Source: Empedobacter brevis_A (GTDB lineage Bacteria > Bacteroidota > Bacteroidia > Flavobacteriales > Weeksellaceae). Taken from it: a stretch of 58,989 nt of DNA. Both the position numbers and the translations under genes were made by a program. Shown here one piece after another: positions 35,757-44,791 of this stretch (position 1 is the stretch's first letter; each line of letters starts with the position of its first letter). The stretch covers positions 1 to 58,989 of the forward strand of contig NZ_CBCPHV010000012.1 in NCBI RefSeq assembly GCF_965118635.1, given 5' to 3'. Below the pieces are notes generated by a model. The model ran no database searches, was not told where the DNA came from, and saw nothing but the letters and a program-made list of their open reading frames with translations.

Positions 35757-35885
35757 ATGTCTAAACCAAAAAGAATTCATAAGACTTATAAAAAGTCTAT
35801 ATTTCAAAAAATGAAAATAAAACCGGTCAACATATTACTTTTTATGGCTGTAGTTTGTTTTATTTTTGTTTTAGCTTTTTTGTAA
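35757..35885 (+). CDS. Small single-span membrane protein (42 aa)
   Basis: The ATG at 35757 follows a -7 promoter box by 28 bases. The peptide has a strongly basic N-terminal half (KPKRIHKTYKKSIFQKMKIK) and one C-terminal membrane helix (VNILLFMAVVCFIFVLAFL) that reaches the very end. This is the look of a C-tail-anchored or leader-type small membrane protein. No family recognised. It precedes fau by 72 bases in the same direction. Confidence 0.5.
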   Translation: MSKPKRIHKTYKKSIFQKMKIKPVNILLFMAVVCFIFVLAFL

Positions 35886-35957
35886 TAATTAAAGCCACAG
35901 ATTCTATTTATTTTTAGCACTAATTATTTCTTAACTTCGTTGCAAACGATCAATAAA

Positions 35958-36515
35958 ATGACAAAAGCTGAAGCAAGAAAATATTATCGAAATCTGAGAA
36001 AAGAATTTACAAAAGTAGAAGTAAACGAATTAAGTGAAAAGATTTTTCAACATATTAAACAACTTAGTTTTCCAGTTGAAAAGTCTTTTCATATTTTTTT
36101 ACCAATTGAAAAGAATAACGAAATCAATACGTATCCAATTATTGATTGGTTATTTCAACAAAAAAAAGAAGTTGTTCTACCTTTGGTTATTGGTGATGAT
36201 ATGATTAATTGTAAGGTTGAAAATGGTTTCGAAACTGTTTTAAATTCACTTCAAATCCCTGAACCAATCGATTACGTAGAAGTTGAAGCTTCGAAAATAG
36301 ATGTTATTTTTATTCCGATGTTTGTTGCCGATAAAAATGGAAATCGTGTTGGATATGGTGGCGGTTTTTATGATAAATTTTTAGCGAAATGTAGAACAGA
36401 TTCAAAAAAAATAGGCCTAAGTTTTTTTAGACCTATAGAACATATTGAAGATGCCTATTTTGGCGATTTCCCACTTGATTTTTGTATCACTCCTGAAGGA
36501 ATTGAGTCTTTCTGA
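35958..36515 (+). CDS. fau: 5-formyltetrahydrofolate cyclo-ligase
   Basis: Converts 5-formyl-THF to 5,10-methenyl-THF with ATP. From the ATG at 35958 (the frame upstream only offers TTG) the product is 185 aa, normal for the family. Motifs are the N-terminal RKYYRNLRKEF, the substrate strand FHIFLPIEKNNEINTYPII, and the ATP/phosphate site VADKNGNRVGYGGGFYDKFL followed by KIGLSFF. The last 61 bases overlap the convergent lipoprotein gene. Confidence 0.92.
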   Translation: MTKAEARKYYRNLRKEFTKVEVNELSEKIFQHIKQLSFPVEKSFHIFLPIEKNNEINTYPIIDWLFQQKKEVVLPLVIGDDMINCKVENGFETVLNSLQIPEPIDYVEVEASKIDVIFIPMFVADKNGNRVGYGGGFYDKFLAKCRTDSKKIGLSFFRPIEHIEDAYFGDFPLDFCITPEGIESF

Positions 36516-37084
36516 ATCGAATCCTTTTTTTCTTTTAAAGTCGTAAAATAAAATTTGAATTCTCGTTGAAATTTGATTGGTTCTTGCTTTAAGACAAATA
36601 CACCAACTTGATTATTGGTTTCGATTAATTTTTTATCTGAATTGAAAAAATTAATTGTATACGCTATTCGTCTTATAGAATCTGGTGTAATAGAATCTTT
36701 CGGCAAAATAGCAAATTTAGATACAGATGTATAAGTAACTTTTTTTGAACGTAAATCTCTTAATAAAGAAAAAATTTCGGTTGTATCTTTTTTAGGAAAA
36801 TAAGACAATAATTGATCTCTCAACAAACTATCAACAACTGTATCACTTGTATTAGATGCCAACGCAGAAAGTTCATACAATTCGCGTAATTTCTGTTTTG
36901 CAATAAAATTTACGGCTTCTACAGAATCCATCTTACTACTTACTGTTGACGATTCATTCTTATAACCTTTTATCATTTCAGGATTATAATCCCCATTATA
37001 TTTATCGTCTTTGCACGAAAATATAATCCAAACACCCAATAGCAATACGATGCTAAACTGAACCAATTTACTTATCGTTTTCAT
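36455..37084 (-). CDS. Lipoprotein, unknown function, overlapping fau
   Basis: A 209-aa protein with a lipoprotein signal ending in IIFSCKDDKYNG. The body is charged and probably helical, with a Ser/Lys-rich tail. Unknown family. Its start lies inside the end of the upstream gene (17-base overlap), so it is co-transcribed with the TM protein at 37068. Its TAG stop at 36455 is 61 bases inside the convergent fau gene. Confidence 0.65.
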   Translation of the reverse strand: MKTISKLVQFSIVLLLGVWIIFSCKDDKYNGDYNPEMIKGYKNESSTVSSKMDSVEAVNFIAKQKLRELYELSALASNTSDTVVDSLLRDQLLSYFPKKDTTEIFSLLRDLRSKKVTYTSVSKFAILPKDSITPDSIRRIAYTINFFNSDKKLIETNNQVGVFVLKQEPIKFQREFKFYFTTLKEKKDSIQKDSIPSGVIQKSSGKSPK

Positions 37085-38144
37085 CTTGTTGGATTTTAAA
37101 TTTTAATTTAACAATTTTTCCTTTTTTGCTTTCCGATTCAATTAAAGAGAAATTCTTTAACGATGTCGTTGGCATTGTAACCAAATTGATATACTGCTGT
37201 TTTGAAAGAATTTCTACACCAAAAAAATCATTATCATAAACTTGATAAATCAAAGCATCATCTGCAATCATTTGATTAAGTTTAGATATTCGTTGCTTTA
37301 AATCTTTTGCTGAATTTGAATAATAATACAGCATAATCTTATAATCATCCGGTTCTAATAATAACTTTTCTGGTTGATTATATTGATGCAAATTAACCTT
37401 AAATGTATCTTGTTTATAATAAGGAGAACTTACAAACATCTTGATTGTATCTTTTTGGGATTCGAATTTGATACAACCTGTTTTCGTCGATAAATAAAGT
37501 GGCGTAAAACCATCTCTGATAATTGTAACCTCAACAGAATTTGTTATTTTGCTTTGTCTATCTGAATCTACAAAACAAAATTCATATTCTCTCTGGATAA
37601 AAAAAGAATAATATATAGCAATACCAATTCCACTCAATAAAATAACACTTGCAACTATTATTGAAATTAATTTTTGTTTCGGTTTTATTTTAGCAACTTC
37701 CTTCTTTTCAGGAATTCCTTCTTTTTCTTGTGAAGGCTCTGCTAGAATATCTACTTTCGTTTCTTCTTGAACGTTTTCCTCTGCTAAACTAGTTTCATTT
37801 TCTGTTGATTCAATCGAAGATTCTTCAACTTTATTTGAACCAAAATGTTCTATTTTTTGGGCGTTTAAAAAGTGTGCCCAGTTTTTATATCCACAATATT
37901 GCGCCAAAAGATTGAGCATATCAATACGTGGAAGTTTCTTAAAATCTGACTTAAAATACGTATAAAACCATTTTTCACTAACAGTAGATCTAGTTTTATT
38001 GAATAAATCGTCTTGAAAAGATGTAATTTCTTGCCCCTTCCAATCAGAGATATTTTCGGATTGAGCAGAATTTTCTTCCAAAAATCGATTTGAAATCGTT
38101 TTTTTCAGAATTTCGAAAATTTCTATATCTGTAAATTTGCTCAA
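37068..38144 (-). CDS. Single-pass membrane protein with N-terminal HTH-like and periplasmic domains
   Basis: A 358-aa protein. The N-terminal about 95 residues form a helical domain ending RIDMLNLLAQYCGYKNWAHF, a motif I have seen in Bacteroidetes proteins with DNA-binding-like domains. An acidic Ser/Glu-rich linker follows, then one membrane helix (about 168-188, LISIIVASVILLSGIGIAIYY), then a beta-rich periplasmic part starting with VTIIRDGFTPLYLST. The layout is like a transmembrane one-component regulator, but the DNA-binding role is only inferred. Operon with the lipoprotein gene downstream (17-base overlap). Confidence 0.6.
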   Translation of the reverse strand: MSKFTDIEIFEILKKTISNRFLEENSAQSENISDWKGQEITSFQDDLFNKTRSTVSEKWFYTYFKSDFKKLPRIDMLNLLAQYCGYKNWAHFLNAQKIEHFGSNKVEESSIESTENETSLAEENVQEETKVDILAEPSQEKEGIPEKKEVAKIKPKQKLISIIVASVILLSGIGIAIYYSFFIQREYEFCFVDSDRQSKITNSVEVTIIRDGFTPLYLSTKTGCIKFESQKDTIKMFVSSPYYKQDTFKVNLHQYNQPEKLLLEPDDYKIMLYYYSNSAKDLKQRISKLNQMIADDALIYQVYDNDFFGVEILSKQQYINLVTMPTTSLKNFSLIESESKKGKIVKLKFKIQQDENDK

Positions 38145-38448
38145 AAAATAAAGTTTATAAGGTTGTCTTTCAATATTTTGTAAAATAATTATGATTTTAC
38201 AAATTGTCTTTTAATACAACTACAAATAAAATAATTTTTTTAATAAGTTGAGTTGTATTTCTTTAATAATGCATTGTTAAATGATTTCTCTTGTTGTAAA
38301 ACTTTTGTTGAATGCTAGCAAGTTGGATTACAATTATCTTACAACTAATTTACTTCGAAAAATATTGTTCTGAACTTAACTTTGGTTCAACAAAATGATT
38401 AGAAAATCAACAAAAAATCAATTAAAAACATTTTTAAAAATTAAAGTT
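38145..38448. other. Intergenic region with one promoter candidate
   Basis: AT-rich divergent region of 304 bases. The only clear element is a plus-strand TAACTTTG -7 box at 38377-38384, about 65 bases before the next start codon. It lies within an imperfect inverted repeat GAAC...GTTC. No RNA gene or further ORF is visible. Confidence 0.5.
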
Positions 38449-38706
38449 ATGAAAAAATTAGCATTAAACGTAATCGTATTAGGAGTTATCGGAACTGCAT
38501 TTGGTTTATCTTCTTGTAATTTATTTGGATCGAAAGAAACAAAAACTGAAACAGAAGTAAAAAATGATACAATTACTACAATAGAAGATTCAATAAAAAT
38601 TGATTCTGTAGGAAAAGATTCGGTTGTAATAAAAGATTCTGAAGTTGTAACAGAAACTCCTGTAAAAGTTGAAACAACAACTACGACAACAACAGAGAAA
38701 AAATAA
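38449..38706 (+). CDS. Small Thr/Glu/Lys-rich lipoprotein
   Basis: Start taken at ATG 38449, which begins a canonical signal (MKKLALNVIVLGVIGTAFGLSSC) with lipobox LSSC; the frame upstream is leader. The mature 62 residues are low-complexity, rich in Thr, Val, Asp and Lys and ending in a TTTTTTEKK tail, so probably disordered. The next gene encodes a second lipoprotein of the same style 28 bases downstream; they look like a tandem pair. Confidence 0.65.
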   Translation: MKKLALNVIVLGVIGTAFGLSSCNLFGSKETKTETEVKNDTITTIEDSIKIDSVGKDSVVIKDSEVVTETPVKVETTTTTTTEKK

Positions 38707-38734
38707 TCAGTAGAATAAATTAAAGAAAAATCAA

Positions 38735-38956
38735 ATGAAAAAATTAGCGTTATTCGCTTTCGCAGCGATTTCTTTTACAGCATTTTCTTGTAAACAAAAA
38801 CATACAACAGTAGGAGAACCAACAATGGTTGTTGAAGATTCTGTAAATGTTGAAAAAGCAGAAATTCCTGCTGCAGATTCTGTAGAAGGAGTTACTGTAG
38901 ATTCTTCGAAAACTGAAAATTCAGCACAAACAATGAAAGATTCTGTTGCAAAATAG
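38735..38956 (+). CDS. Small Asp/Ser/Val-rich lipoprotein
   Basis: A 73-aa protein with signal MKKLALFAFAAISFTAFSC (lipobox FSC) and a low-complexity acidic mature part with repeated (E/D)DSV motifs. It shares the MKKLAL start and composition with the preceding lipoprotein, so the two probably arose by duplication. No function known. Strong terminator follows. Confidence 0.65.
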   Translation: MKKLALFAFAAISFTAFSCKQKHTTVGEPTMVVEDSVNVEKAEIPAADSVEGVTVDSSKTENSAQTMKDSVAK

Positions 38957-38970
38957 AAACTTTAAAACTT

Positions 38971-39001
38971 AAAAAAATCCGCTCGATGAGCGGATTTTTT
39001 T
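38971..39001. terminator. Terminator after the lipoprotein pair
   Basis: ATCCGCTC / GAGCGGAT with loop GAT, A7 before and T7 after; also serves the convergent dehydrogenase gene. Confidence 0.9.
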
Positions 39002-39028
39002 TGAATATATATTTTCTATATCTTAGGA

Positions 39029-40078
39029 TTAAGATTCTTTCAATGATTTGATATCTATTACAAAACGATATTTTACATCAGATTTCATCATACGTTCGTA
39101 AGCTGTATTAATGTTTTGAATATCGATCATTTCTACATCGGATACAATATTATGTTCTCCACAAAAATCCAACATTTCTTGTGTTTCCTTAATTCCTCCA
39201 ATTAAAGATCCTGCTAAATTACGACGTTTCATAATCAATAAACCTCCGTGAATAGCATCTAAAGGCTCGATAGCTCCAACCATACACATTGTTTTATCTA
39301 ATTTTAATAATTGTAAATATGGATTAACATCGTGCTTTACAGGAATTGTATTCAACAGAAAATCAAATGAGTTTGTATGCGCTTTCATTTGATCTGCATC
39401 CTTTGAAATTAAAACCTCATCAGCTCCAAGTTTCTTTGCATCTTCACCTTTCGATTCGGAAGTTGTAATCATTACAACATGTGCACCCATTGCTTTTGCA
39501 AATTTAACGCCCATATGTCCTAAACCTCCAAGTCCGATTACACCGACTTTATCACCCGCTTTTACATTCCAATGACGCAAAGGCGACCAAGTTGTAATTC
39601 CTGCACATAATAGTGGAGCAGCAGCTTTTACATCGATATTTTCAGGAACATGAAGCACAAAATCTTCCTCAACGACAATATTTTCTGAATATCCACCATA
39701 AGTTACTCCTCCATATTTTGAATTTTTAGAATTATATGTTCCTGTAAAACCGTTTTCGCAATATTGTTCCAAACCTTCGTCGCAAGAATGACAATGTTGA
39801 CACGATTCTACCATACAACCTACTCCAACCAAATCTCCAACTTTGAATTTCGTTACTTCTGAACCAACTTCTTTTACTCGACCAATGATTTCGTGACCAG
39901 GAACAACTGGATAATTTGGTTTTCCCCAATCTCCTTTCGCTGTATGAATATCGCTGTGGCAAACCCCACAATATTCAATATCGATAAAAATATCTTTCGC
40001 ATGTAAATGTCTACGTTCTATCGTGTGTGGCGCTAATGGATCTGTTTCATTAAACGCTGCATATGTTTTTGTACTCAT
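39029..40078 (-). CDS. Zinc-dependent NAD(P)-alcohol dehydrogenase (YahK/CAD type)
   Basis: A 349-aa medium-chain dehydrogenase. The catalytic zinc site is CGVCHSDIHTAKGDWG (Cys37 region) with PGHEIIGRV. The structural zinc site is made by the four Cys of VESCQHCHSCDEGLEQYC. The nucleotide fold has GLGGLGHMGVKFAKAMG. Closest to the cinnamyl-alcohol dehydrogenase/aldehyde reductase branch (YahK, Ahr), which reduces aldehydes with NADPH. It stands alone; a physiological substrate cannot be read from context. Confidence 0.9.
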   Translation of the reverse strand: MSTKTYAAFNETDPLAPHTIERRHLHAKDIFIDIEYCGVCHSDIHTAKGDWGKPNYPVVPGHEIIGRVKEVGSEVTKFKVGDLVGVGCMVESCQHCHSCDEGLEQYCENGFTGTYNSKNSKYGGVTYGGYSENIVVEEDFVLHVPENIDVKAAAPLLCAGITTWSPLRHWNVKAGDKVGVIGLGGLGHMGVKFAKAMGAHVVMITTSESKGEDAKKLGADEVLISKDADQMKAHTNSFDFLLNTIPVKHDVNPYLQLLKLDKTMCMVGAIEPLDAIHGGLLIMKRRNLAGSLIGGIKETQEMLDFCGEHNIVSDVEMIDIQNINTAYERMMKSDVKYRFVIDIKSLKES

Positions 40079-40088
40079 TTTTAGTTGT

Positions 40089-40937
40089 TTAATTATTAAT
40101 CATTATTTTTCTAACATTCTCTATATTATATTCATGTTCGTCTTTATTATCACAATTAAAAGTTAGATTTAATCGTGTTTTAAAATATTCATTAAAACGT
40201 TTACAATTTTTAACTTCATAAAATTTTTGCTCATTGTTTATTAATACTACAGGACGAAAACTATTTCGACCTCCCGCTGATGCCATAATTGCTCCTCCAA
40301 TTGCTCCTCCTACAGCAGCGCCAGCTATAACCGATCCAGCTGTTTTAAGAGGCATATCTGTATAATAATAATTCTCTGTTTTATACTTTACTCTAACATA
40401 TCTATTTATTGAATGCATTAAGGCGAAACTTCCTTGCATTTCCTTCGATTCATGTTTATCAATTCCTTTAATCCCAAAATATAATTCTCCTCTGTAAACT
40501 ACAGCAAAAGGTTTTTTTATAATTTTATCATTAGATTTAAACTTAAAAGTCATCAAATCCCTTGGTCGCTCATATAAGTTTAAACCTTCTTCTTTACCAG
40601 TTATAGCTTCTGTAGAAGTTGGTTCTTTTTTATAAAAATCGTCTATCGTTTCGTAAATTCCTTCTGGTAAATCATTTTCGAAGAAAGTTTCTTTTAAATC
40701 AGGAACTTTTTTAGAATAATTTATCGAATCAAATTTAATTTCTGTGACATATTTTATAGGAATAGACTCTAATGTATATGGATTATCTGATTTTGTAAAC
40801 TGATATACTTTTTCAGAATAAACCACATCACGAACGTCTATTGATTTTCCATCTTTTAGTCTAAAAGTTGCTTCTTTTATATATTGCCCAAAAGAAAAAG
40901 TTGAGCATAAAATAATTAAAGTAAATAATTTTTTCAT
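40089..40937 (-). CDS. Secreted protein with glycine-zipper segment, unknown function
   Basis: Start set at ATG 40937, which begins the signal peptide MKKLFTLIILCSTFSFGQ; the frame upstream of it is not convincing and overlaps the next terminator. The mature 264 residues are mixed alpha/beta, with a small glycine zipper AAVGGAIGGAIMASAGG at about residue 205 that could insert in or cross a membrane. Not a recognised family. It lies downstream of the prolyl oligopeptidase gene but is separated from it by a terminator. Confidence 0.65.
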   Translation of the reverse strand: MKKLFTLIILCSTFSFGQYIKEATFRLKDGKSIDVRDVVYSEKVYQFTKSDNPYTLESIPIKYVTEIKFDSINYSKKVPDLKETFFENDLPEGIYETIDDFYKKEPTSTEAITGKEEGLNLYERPRDLMTFKFKSNDKIIKKPFAVVYRGELYFGIKGIDKHESKEMQGSFALMHSINRYVRVKYKTENYYYTDMPLKTAGSVIAGAAVGGAIGGAIMASAGGRNSFRPVVLINNEQKFYEVKNCKRFNEYFKTRLNLTFNCDNKDEHEYNIENVRKIMINN

Positions 40938-40964
40938 TGGATTGTATTTTAGATAAATATATAA

Positions 40965-40994
40965 AAAATCCATCTGAATAATCAGATGGATTTT
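40965..40994 (-). terminator. Terminator of the prolyl oligopeptidase gene
   Basis: ATCCATCTGA / TCAGATGGAT flanked by A and T runs. Confidence 0.85.
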
Positions 40995-41014
40995 GAATAA
41001 ATTAACACTTATAA

Positions 41015-43129
41015 TTATTTCAATTTCTTGATTCCCATGTTCCACAAAGTGAATGCATATTTATCAGCAGTTTCATTAATCACAACCTCTGTAGAACGAC
41101 CTGCTCCGTGACCAGCTTTTGTTTCGATTCTAATTAAAACTGGATTATCACAAGCTTGTTTTGCTTGTAAATTTGCAGCAAATTTGTACGAATGTGCAGG
41201 AACTACACGATCGTCATGATCTCCTGTCGTTACCAAAGTTGCCGGATAACATGTTCCTTCTTTTACATTATGCACAGGTGAATAACCTTTTAGATATTCA
41301 AACATTTCTTTGCTGTCATCAGCTGTTCCATAATCATATCCCCAACCTGCTCCAGCAGTGAATGTATGATAACGTAACATATCTAAAACACCTACCGCAG
41401 GCAAAGCTACTTTTGCAATTTTTGGATTAATCGTTTCTGTTGCTCCAACCAATAAACCTCCATTAGAACCTCCTGATAAAGCCGTAAAGTCTGGTGAAGT
41501 GTAATTATTTTTTTGTAAATATTCTGCAGCAGCAATGAAATCATTAAAAACATTCAATTTATTAAATTGACGTCCTCCATCATGCCATTTTTTACCATAT
41601 TCTCCTCCTCCACGTAAATTTGGAACTGCGTAAACTCCACCATTTTCAATCCAAGCAGCAGTTGCTGGACTAAATCCTGGTGTTAAACTAATGTTGAATC
41701 CTCCATATCCATAAACGATTGTAGGATTTTTACCATTTTTCTTTAAGCCTTTCTTATATGTAATAATCATCGGAACTTTTGTTCCGTCTTTTGATGTATA
41801 GAAAACTTGTTCCGAAATATAATCATTCGAATTAAATTTCACATTTGGTTTGATATAAACATCAGATGAACCAGTTTCTACATTGTATTTATAACTTGTA
41901 GATGGTGTGATATAGTTAGAAAATCCGAAATAGATTTCTTTTTCCGATTTTTTTCCACCAAATCCTGATGCAGATCCTACTCCTGGTAAAGTTATTTGAC
42001 GAACCTTTGTTCCATCGTATTTATATTGTTCAACAACCGAAATTGCATCTTTTAGGTATTTAGCAAATAAATATCCTCCACCTGTAGATACCGATAATAC
42101 ATTTTCAGTTTCTGGAATAACAGTTTCCCAAGCTGTTTCGTTTAAATTAGAAATAGTTGCTTTTACAACTTTATTATTTGGTGCTTTGTTATTTGTAAAA
42201 ATGTAAAAAGTTTCGCCATCATTGTCAATAACAGATGTATTTGTTTCAAAGTTATTCACAATCGTTTTTATTGCGCTATTTGGTTGAGACAAATCTTGAT
42301 AATACAATTCATTTCCTGTCGTTGTATTAGCAGCTGAAATGATCAAGAAACGTTCATCATCTGTTAAATAAGCACCAACATAACGGCGAGGAATTTCAGA
42401 ACCTCCGAAAATCAATTTATCTGTTTTCTGAGCTGTTCCTAATTTATGATAATATAATTTGTGTTGATCTGTTTTTTCTGATAATTCTGAACCTTTTGGT
42501 TTATCATAAGAAGAATAGTAGAAACCATCATTTCCTTTCCAAGCTGTTCCAGAAAATTTAACATCAATCAATGTTTCTCCAACTTGTGTTTTATCTTTTG
42601 TATTCAGGACAATTACTTTTCTCCAATCCGATCCTCCTTCAGAAATAGAATACGCAACCAAACTTCCATCTTTAGAAAAACTAACATCTGCTAAAGAAAC
42701 AGAACCATCTTTTGAGAATTTATTCGGATCTAAGAAAACTTCTTCTGCTCCATTTTCTCCTAATTTGCGGTACAAAACTGAATGTTGTTGTAAACCATCA
42801 TTTTTGTAATAATATGTATAATTTCCTTCTTTGAATGGTGTTGAGATTTTCTCATAATTCCAAATATCCGTTAACGATTTTTTTAATTGTGTACGTAATG
42901 GAATTTCATTCAAATAAGCATAAGTCGCTTTATTTTGTTCTATTACCCATTTCTTTGTATCATTAGACAAATCGTCTTCTAACCAACGATATGGATCTTC
43001 TACATTCTCTCCAAAATACGTATCAACATGATCTATTTTCTTCGTTTCTGGATATTTTTTCTTATAACTTTGTGCATTCACTCCTACCATAAGGGCAACA
43101 TTAAATAAAATAAAAGCAGTTTTTTTCAT
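41015..43129 (-). CDS. Prolyl oligopeptidase family serine peptidase (S9A)
   Basis: A 704-aa secreted peptidase that cleaves short proline-containing peptides. It has a signal peptide (1-19, VNAQ), then the family start DPYRWLEDD, a seven-blade propeller and a C-terminal hydrolase domain. The catalytic Ser lies in SGGSNGGLLVGA (about 552-563), the Asp in TTGDHDDRVVPAHS and the His in KAGHGAGRST. The length matches periplasmic POP enzymes. Transcribed alone. Confidence 0.94.
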   Translation of the reverse strand: MKKTAFILFNVALMVGVNAQSYKKKYPETKKIDHVDTYFGENVEDPYRWLEDDLSNDTKKWVIEQNKATYAYLNEIPLRTQLKKSLTDIWNYEKISTPFKEGNYTYYYKNDGLQQHSVLYRKLGENGAEEVFLDPNKFSKDGSVSLADVSFSKDGSLVAYSISEGGSDWRKVIVLNTKDKTQVGETLIDVKFSGTAWKGNDGFYYSSYDKPKGSELSEKTDQHKLYYHKLGTAQKTDKLIFGGSEIPRRYVGAYLTDDERFLIISAANTTTGNELYYQDLSQPNSAIKTIVNNFETNTSVIDNDGETFYIFTNNKAPNNKVVKATISNLNETAWETVIPETENVLSVSTGGGYLFAKYLKDAISVVEQYKYDGTKVRQITLPGVGSASGFGGKKSEKEIYFGFSNYITPSTSYKYNVETGSSDVYIKPNVKFNSNDYISEQVFYTSKDGTKVPMIITYKKGLKKNGKNPTIVYGYGGFNISLTPGFSPATAAWIENGGVYAVPNLRGGGEYGKKWHDGGRQFNKLNVFNDFIAAAEYLQKNNYTSPDFTALSGGSNGGLLVGATETINPKIAKVALPAVGVLDMLRYHTFTAGAGWGYDYGTADDSKEMFEYLKGYSPVHNVKEGTCYPATLVTTGDHDDRVVPAHSYKFAANLQAKQACDNPVLIRIETKAGHGAGRSTEVVINETADKYAFTLWNMGIKKLK

Positions 43130-43179
43130 CTTTTTTGTAATAGCTGTTTTGGTAAAGATAATAAAATCAAAAAGATAAA

Positions 43180-43208
43180 TTGGTATTAAAAAAAATGATA
43201 TAAATTTG
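43180..43208 (+). promoter_or_regulatory. Promoter of the MATE gene
   Basis: TTG at 43180-43182 and TAAATTTG at 43201-43208, gap 18. Predicted start near 43213 leaves a leader of about 115 nt. Confidence 0.7.
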
Positions 43209-43211
43209 CGT

Positions 43212-43281
43212 AAAATCCTCTCAGATTTTTAAATTTAAATGAATGCTTAAAACTTCGCGGCAACTTAATTTTAATTCATTT
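43212..43281 (+). promoter_or_regulatory. Structured mRNA leader of the MATE gene, possible riboswitch
   Basis: Two stems: AAAATC/GATTTT around CTCTCA (43212-43229), and a 13-bp helix. The helix is made by AAATGAAT (43237-43244) plus TAAAA, with a three-base bulge GCT, pairing with TTTTA plus ATTCATTT (ending 43281). The apical loop CTTCGCGGCAACTTAA is the only GC-rich part of the leader. I do not recognise a known riboswitch class. Confidence 0.4.
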
Positions 43282-43327
43282 TGATTTAGAATTTTATCAA
43301 TTATTTAAAATTTTTAAAACCTAAAAA

Positions 43328-44752
43328 ATGACTGTAGAAAAATCTTTAACAGCCAAATTTATGTCTATTATCTCCTTGATTAAGCAATCTTTTTCAAGTG
43401 AAAACTTAGATTTAACCGCGATTCCAATCAAGAAATCAGTGTTTCTATTGGCTATTCCAATGATGTTTGAAATGGTAATGGAATCTGTTTTTGCATTGGT
43501 CGATTTGTATTTTGTAGGACATTTAAAAGAAAGTGCTTTTGCGATTCAGACAGTTGGACTTACAGAATCTTTATTAACAATTGTTTATTCTATCTCAATC
43601 GGGATAAGTATGGCTGCAACCGCCATTATTGCTCGAAGAATTGGAGAAAAGAAACCCGAAAAAGCTTCAGAAAGTGCTTCACAAGCAATTTTATTATCAA
43701 TTATCATTACAATTCTCTTAAGTGCTGTCGCATTTATATTCTCCAAAGATTTATTGATTTGGATGGGTTCTAGTGAAGCTGCTGCTGAATACGGAAAGAA
43801 CTTTACCAAAATTATGATGGCAAGTTGTTTAAGTATTGTTTTGCTATTCTTGATTAATGGAATTTTTCGTGGAGCTGGAAATGCCGCTATTGCAATGAAA
43901 AGCTTGTGGTTGGCCAACGGAATAAATATTATTTTATGTCCAATTCTTGTTCGTGGATGGTTCTTTTTTCCTGAAATGGGATTAGAAGGAGCTGCATTAT
44001 CTACAGCAATTGGAAGAACTTGTGGTGTTCTTTATCAATTGTATTGTTTAACAAGAAAAGATTCATTAATTCAAATCAAATGGTCATATTTCGCTCCGCA
44101 AACAAAACTTATTGTGAACATTGTAAAAATTGCTGTTCCTGCGATTGTACAATATGTTATTGCAAGTTGTAGCTGGATTATCCTTGCTCGAATTGTGGCG
44201 CAATCTGGTGGAGAAATAGCTTCATCAGGTTATCAAACTGCCTTACGATTAATGATGTTTTTTATGCTACCTGCTTGGGGATTGAGTAATGCTGCAGCAA
44301 CTTTAGTTGGACAAAATTTAGGAAATAAAGATCCTGAAAAAGCTGAAAAATCAGTCTTGATGACCATGAAATTCAATATTATTTACATGTTGATTGTAAG
44401 TATTATTTTTTATGGATTAAGTAATTATTTAGTTTCAGTATTTACAACAGAAGCACACATTAAGCTTGTTGCAAAAGAAGGAATGTATATTTTGGCAAGT
44501 GGTTTTGTTTTATATGCAATCGGAATGGTGATGATGAATGCTTTTAATGGAGCTGGAGATACAATGACGCCGACGATCATCAATTTTGTTGGATTTTGGT
44601 TATTTCAAATTCCATTAGCTTATGTACTTTCTTATCATTTCAATCTGAAAGAAGAAGGAGTTTTTATCGCAATTCCTATTACAGAAACTTTTGTCGCTAT
44701 TTTGGCATTTATCCTTTTTAAAAGAGGAAAATGGAAATCGAAAATCGTATAA
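43328..44752 (+). CDS. MATE family multidrug/toxin efflux transporter
   Basis: A 474-aa inner-membrane antiporter with twelve hydrophobic segments in two homologous halves. Each half has the family's start pattern (SVFLLAIPMMFEMVMESVFALVD, and again KIAVPAIVQYVIASCSWIILARI). Expels cationic drugs or metabolites using Na+ or H+. A long leader with two stems suggests regulation at the RNA level. Ends in a strong terminator. Confidence 0.92.
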   Translation: MTVEKSLTAKFMSIISLIKQSFSSENLDLTAIPIKKSVFLLAIPMMFEMVMESVFALVDLYFVGHLKESAFAIQTVGLTESLLTIVYSISIGISMAATAIIARRIGEKKPEKASESASQAILLSIIITILLSAVAFIFSKDLLIWMGSSEAAAEYGKNFTKIMMASCLSIVLLFLINGIFRGAGNAAIAMKSLWLANGINIILCPILVRGWFFFPEMGLEGAALSTAIGRTCGVLYQLYCLTRKDSLIQIKWSYFAPQTKLIVNIVKIAVPAIVQYVIASCSWIILARIVAQSGGEIASSGYQTALRLMMFFMLPAWGLSNAAATLVGQNLGNKDPEKAEKSVLMTMKFNIIYMLIVSIIFYGLSNYLVSVFTTEAHIKLVAKEGMYILASGFVLYAIGMVMMNAFNGAGDTMTPTIINFVGFWLFQIPLAYVLSYHFNLKEEGVFIAIPITETFVAILAFILFKRGKWKSKIV

Positions 44753-44787
44753 AAAAAATCGCTCAATATATTGAGCGATTTTTTTAT
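44753..44787. terminator. Terminator between the MATE gene and mvaS
   Basis: AATCGCTCAATATATTGAGCGATT, self-complementary, flanked by A8 and T7. Confidence 0.9.
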
Positions 44788-44791
44788 GTTT

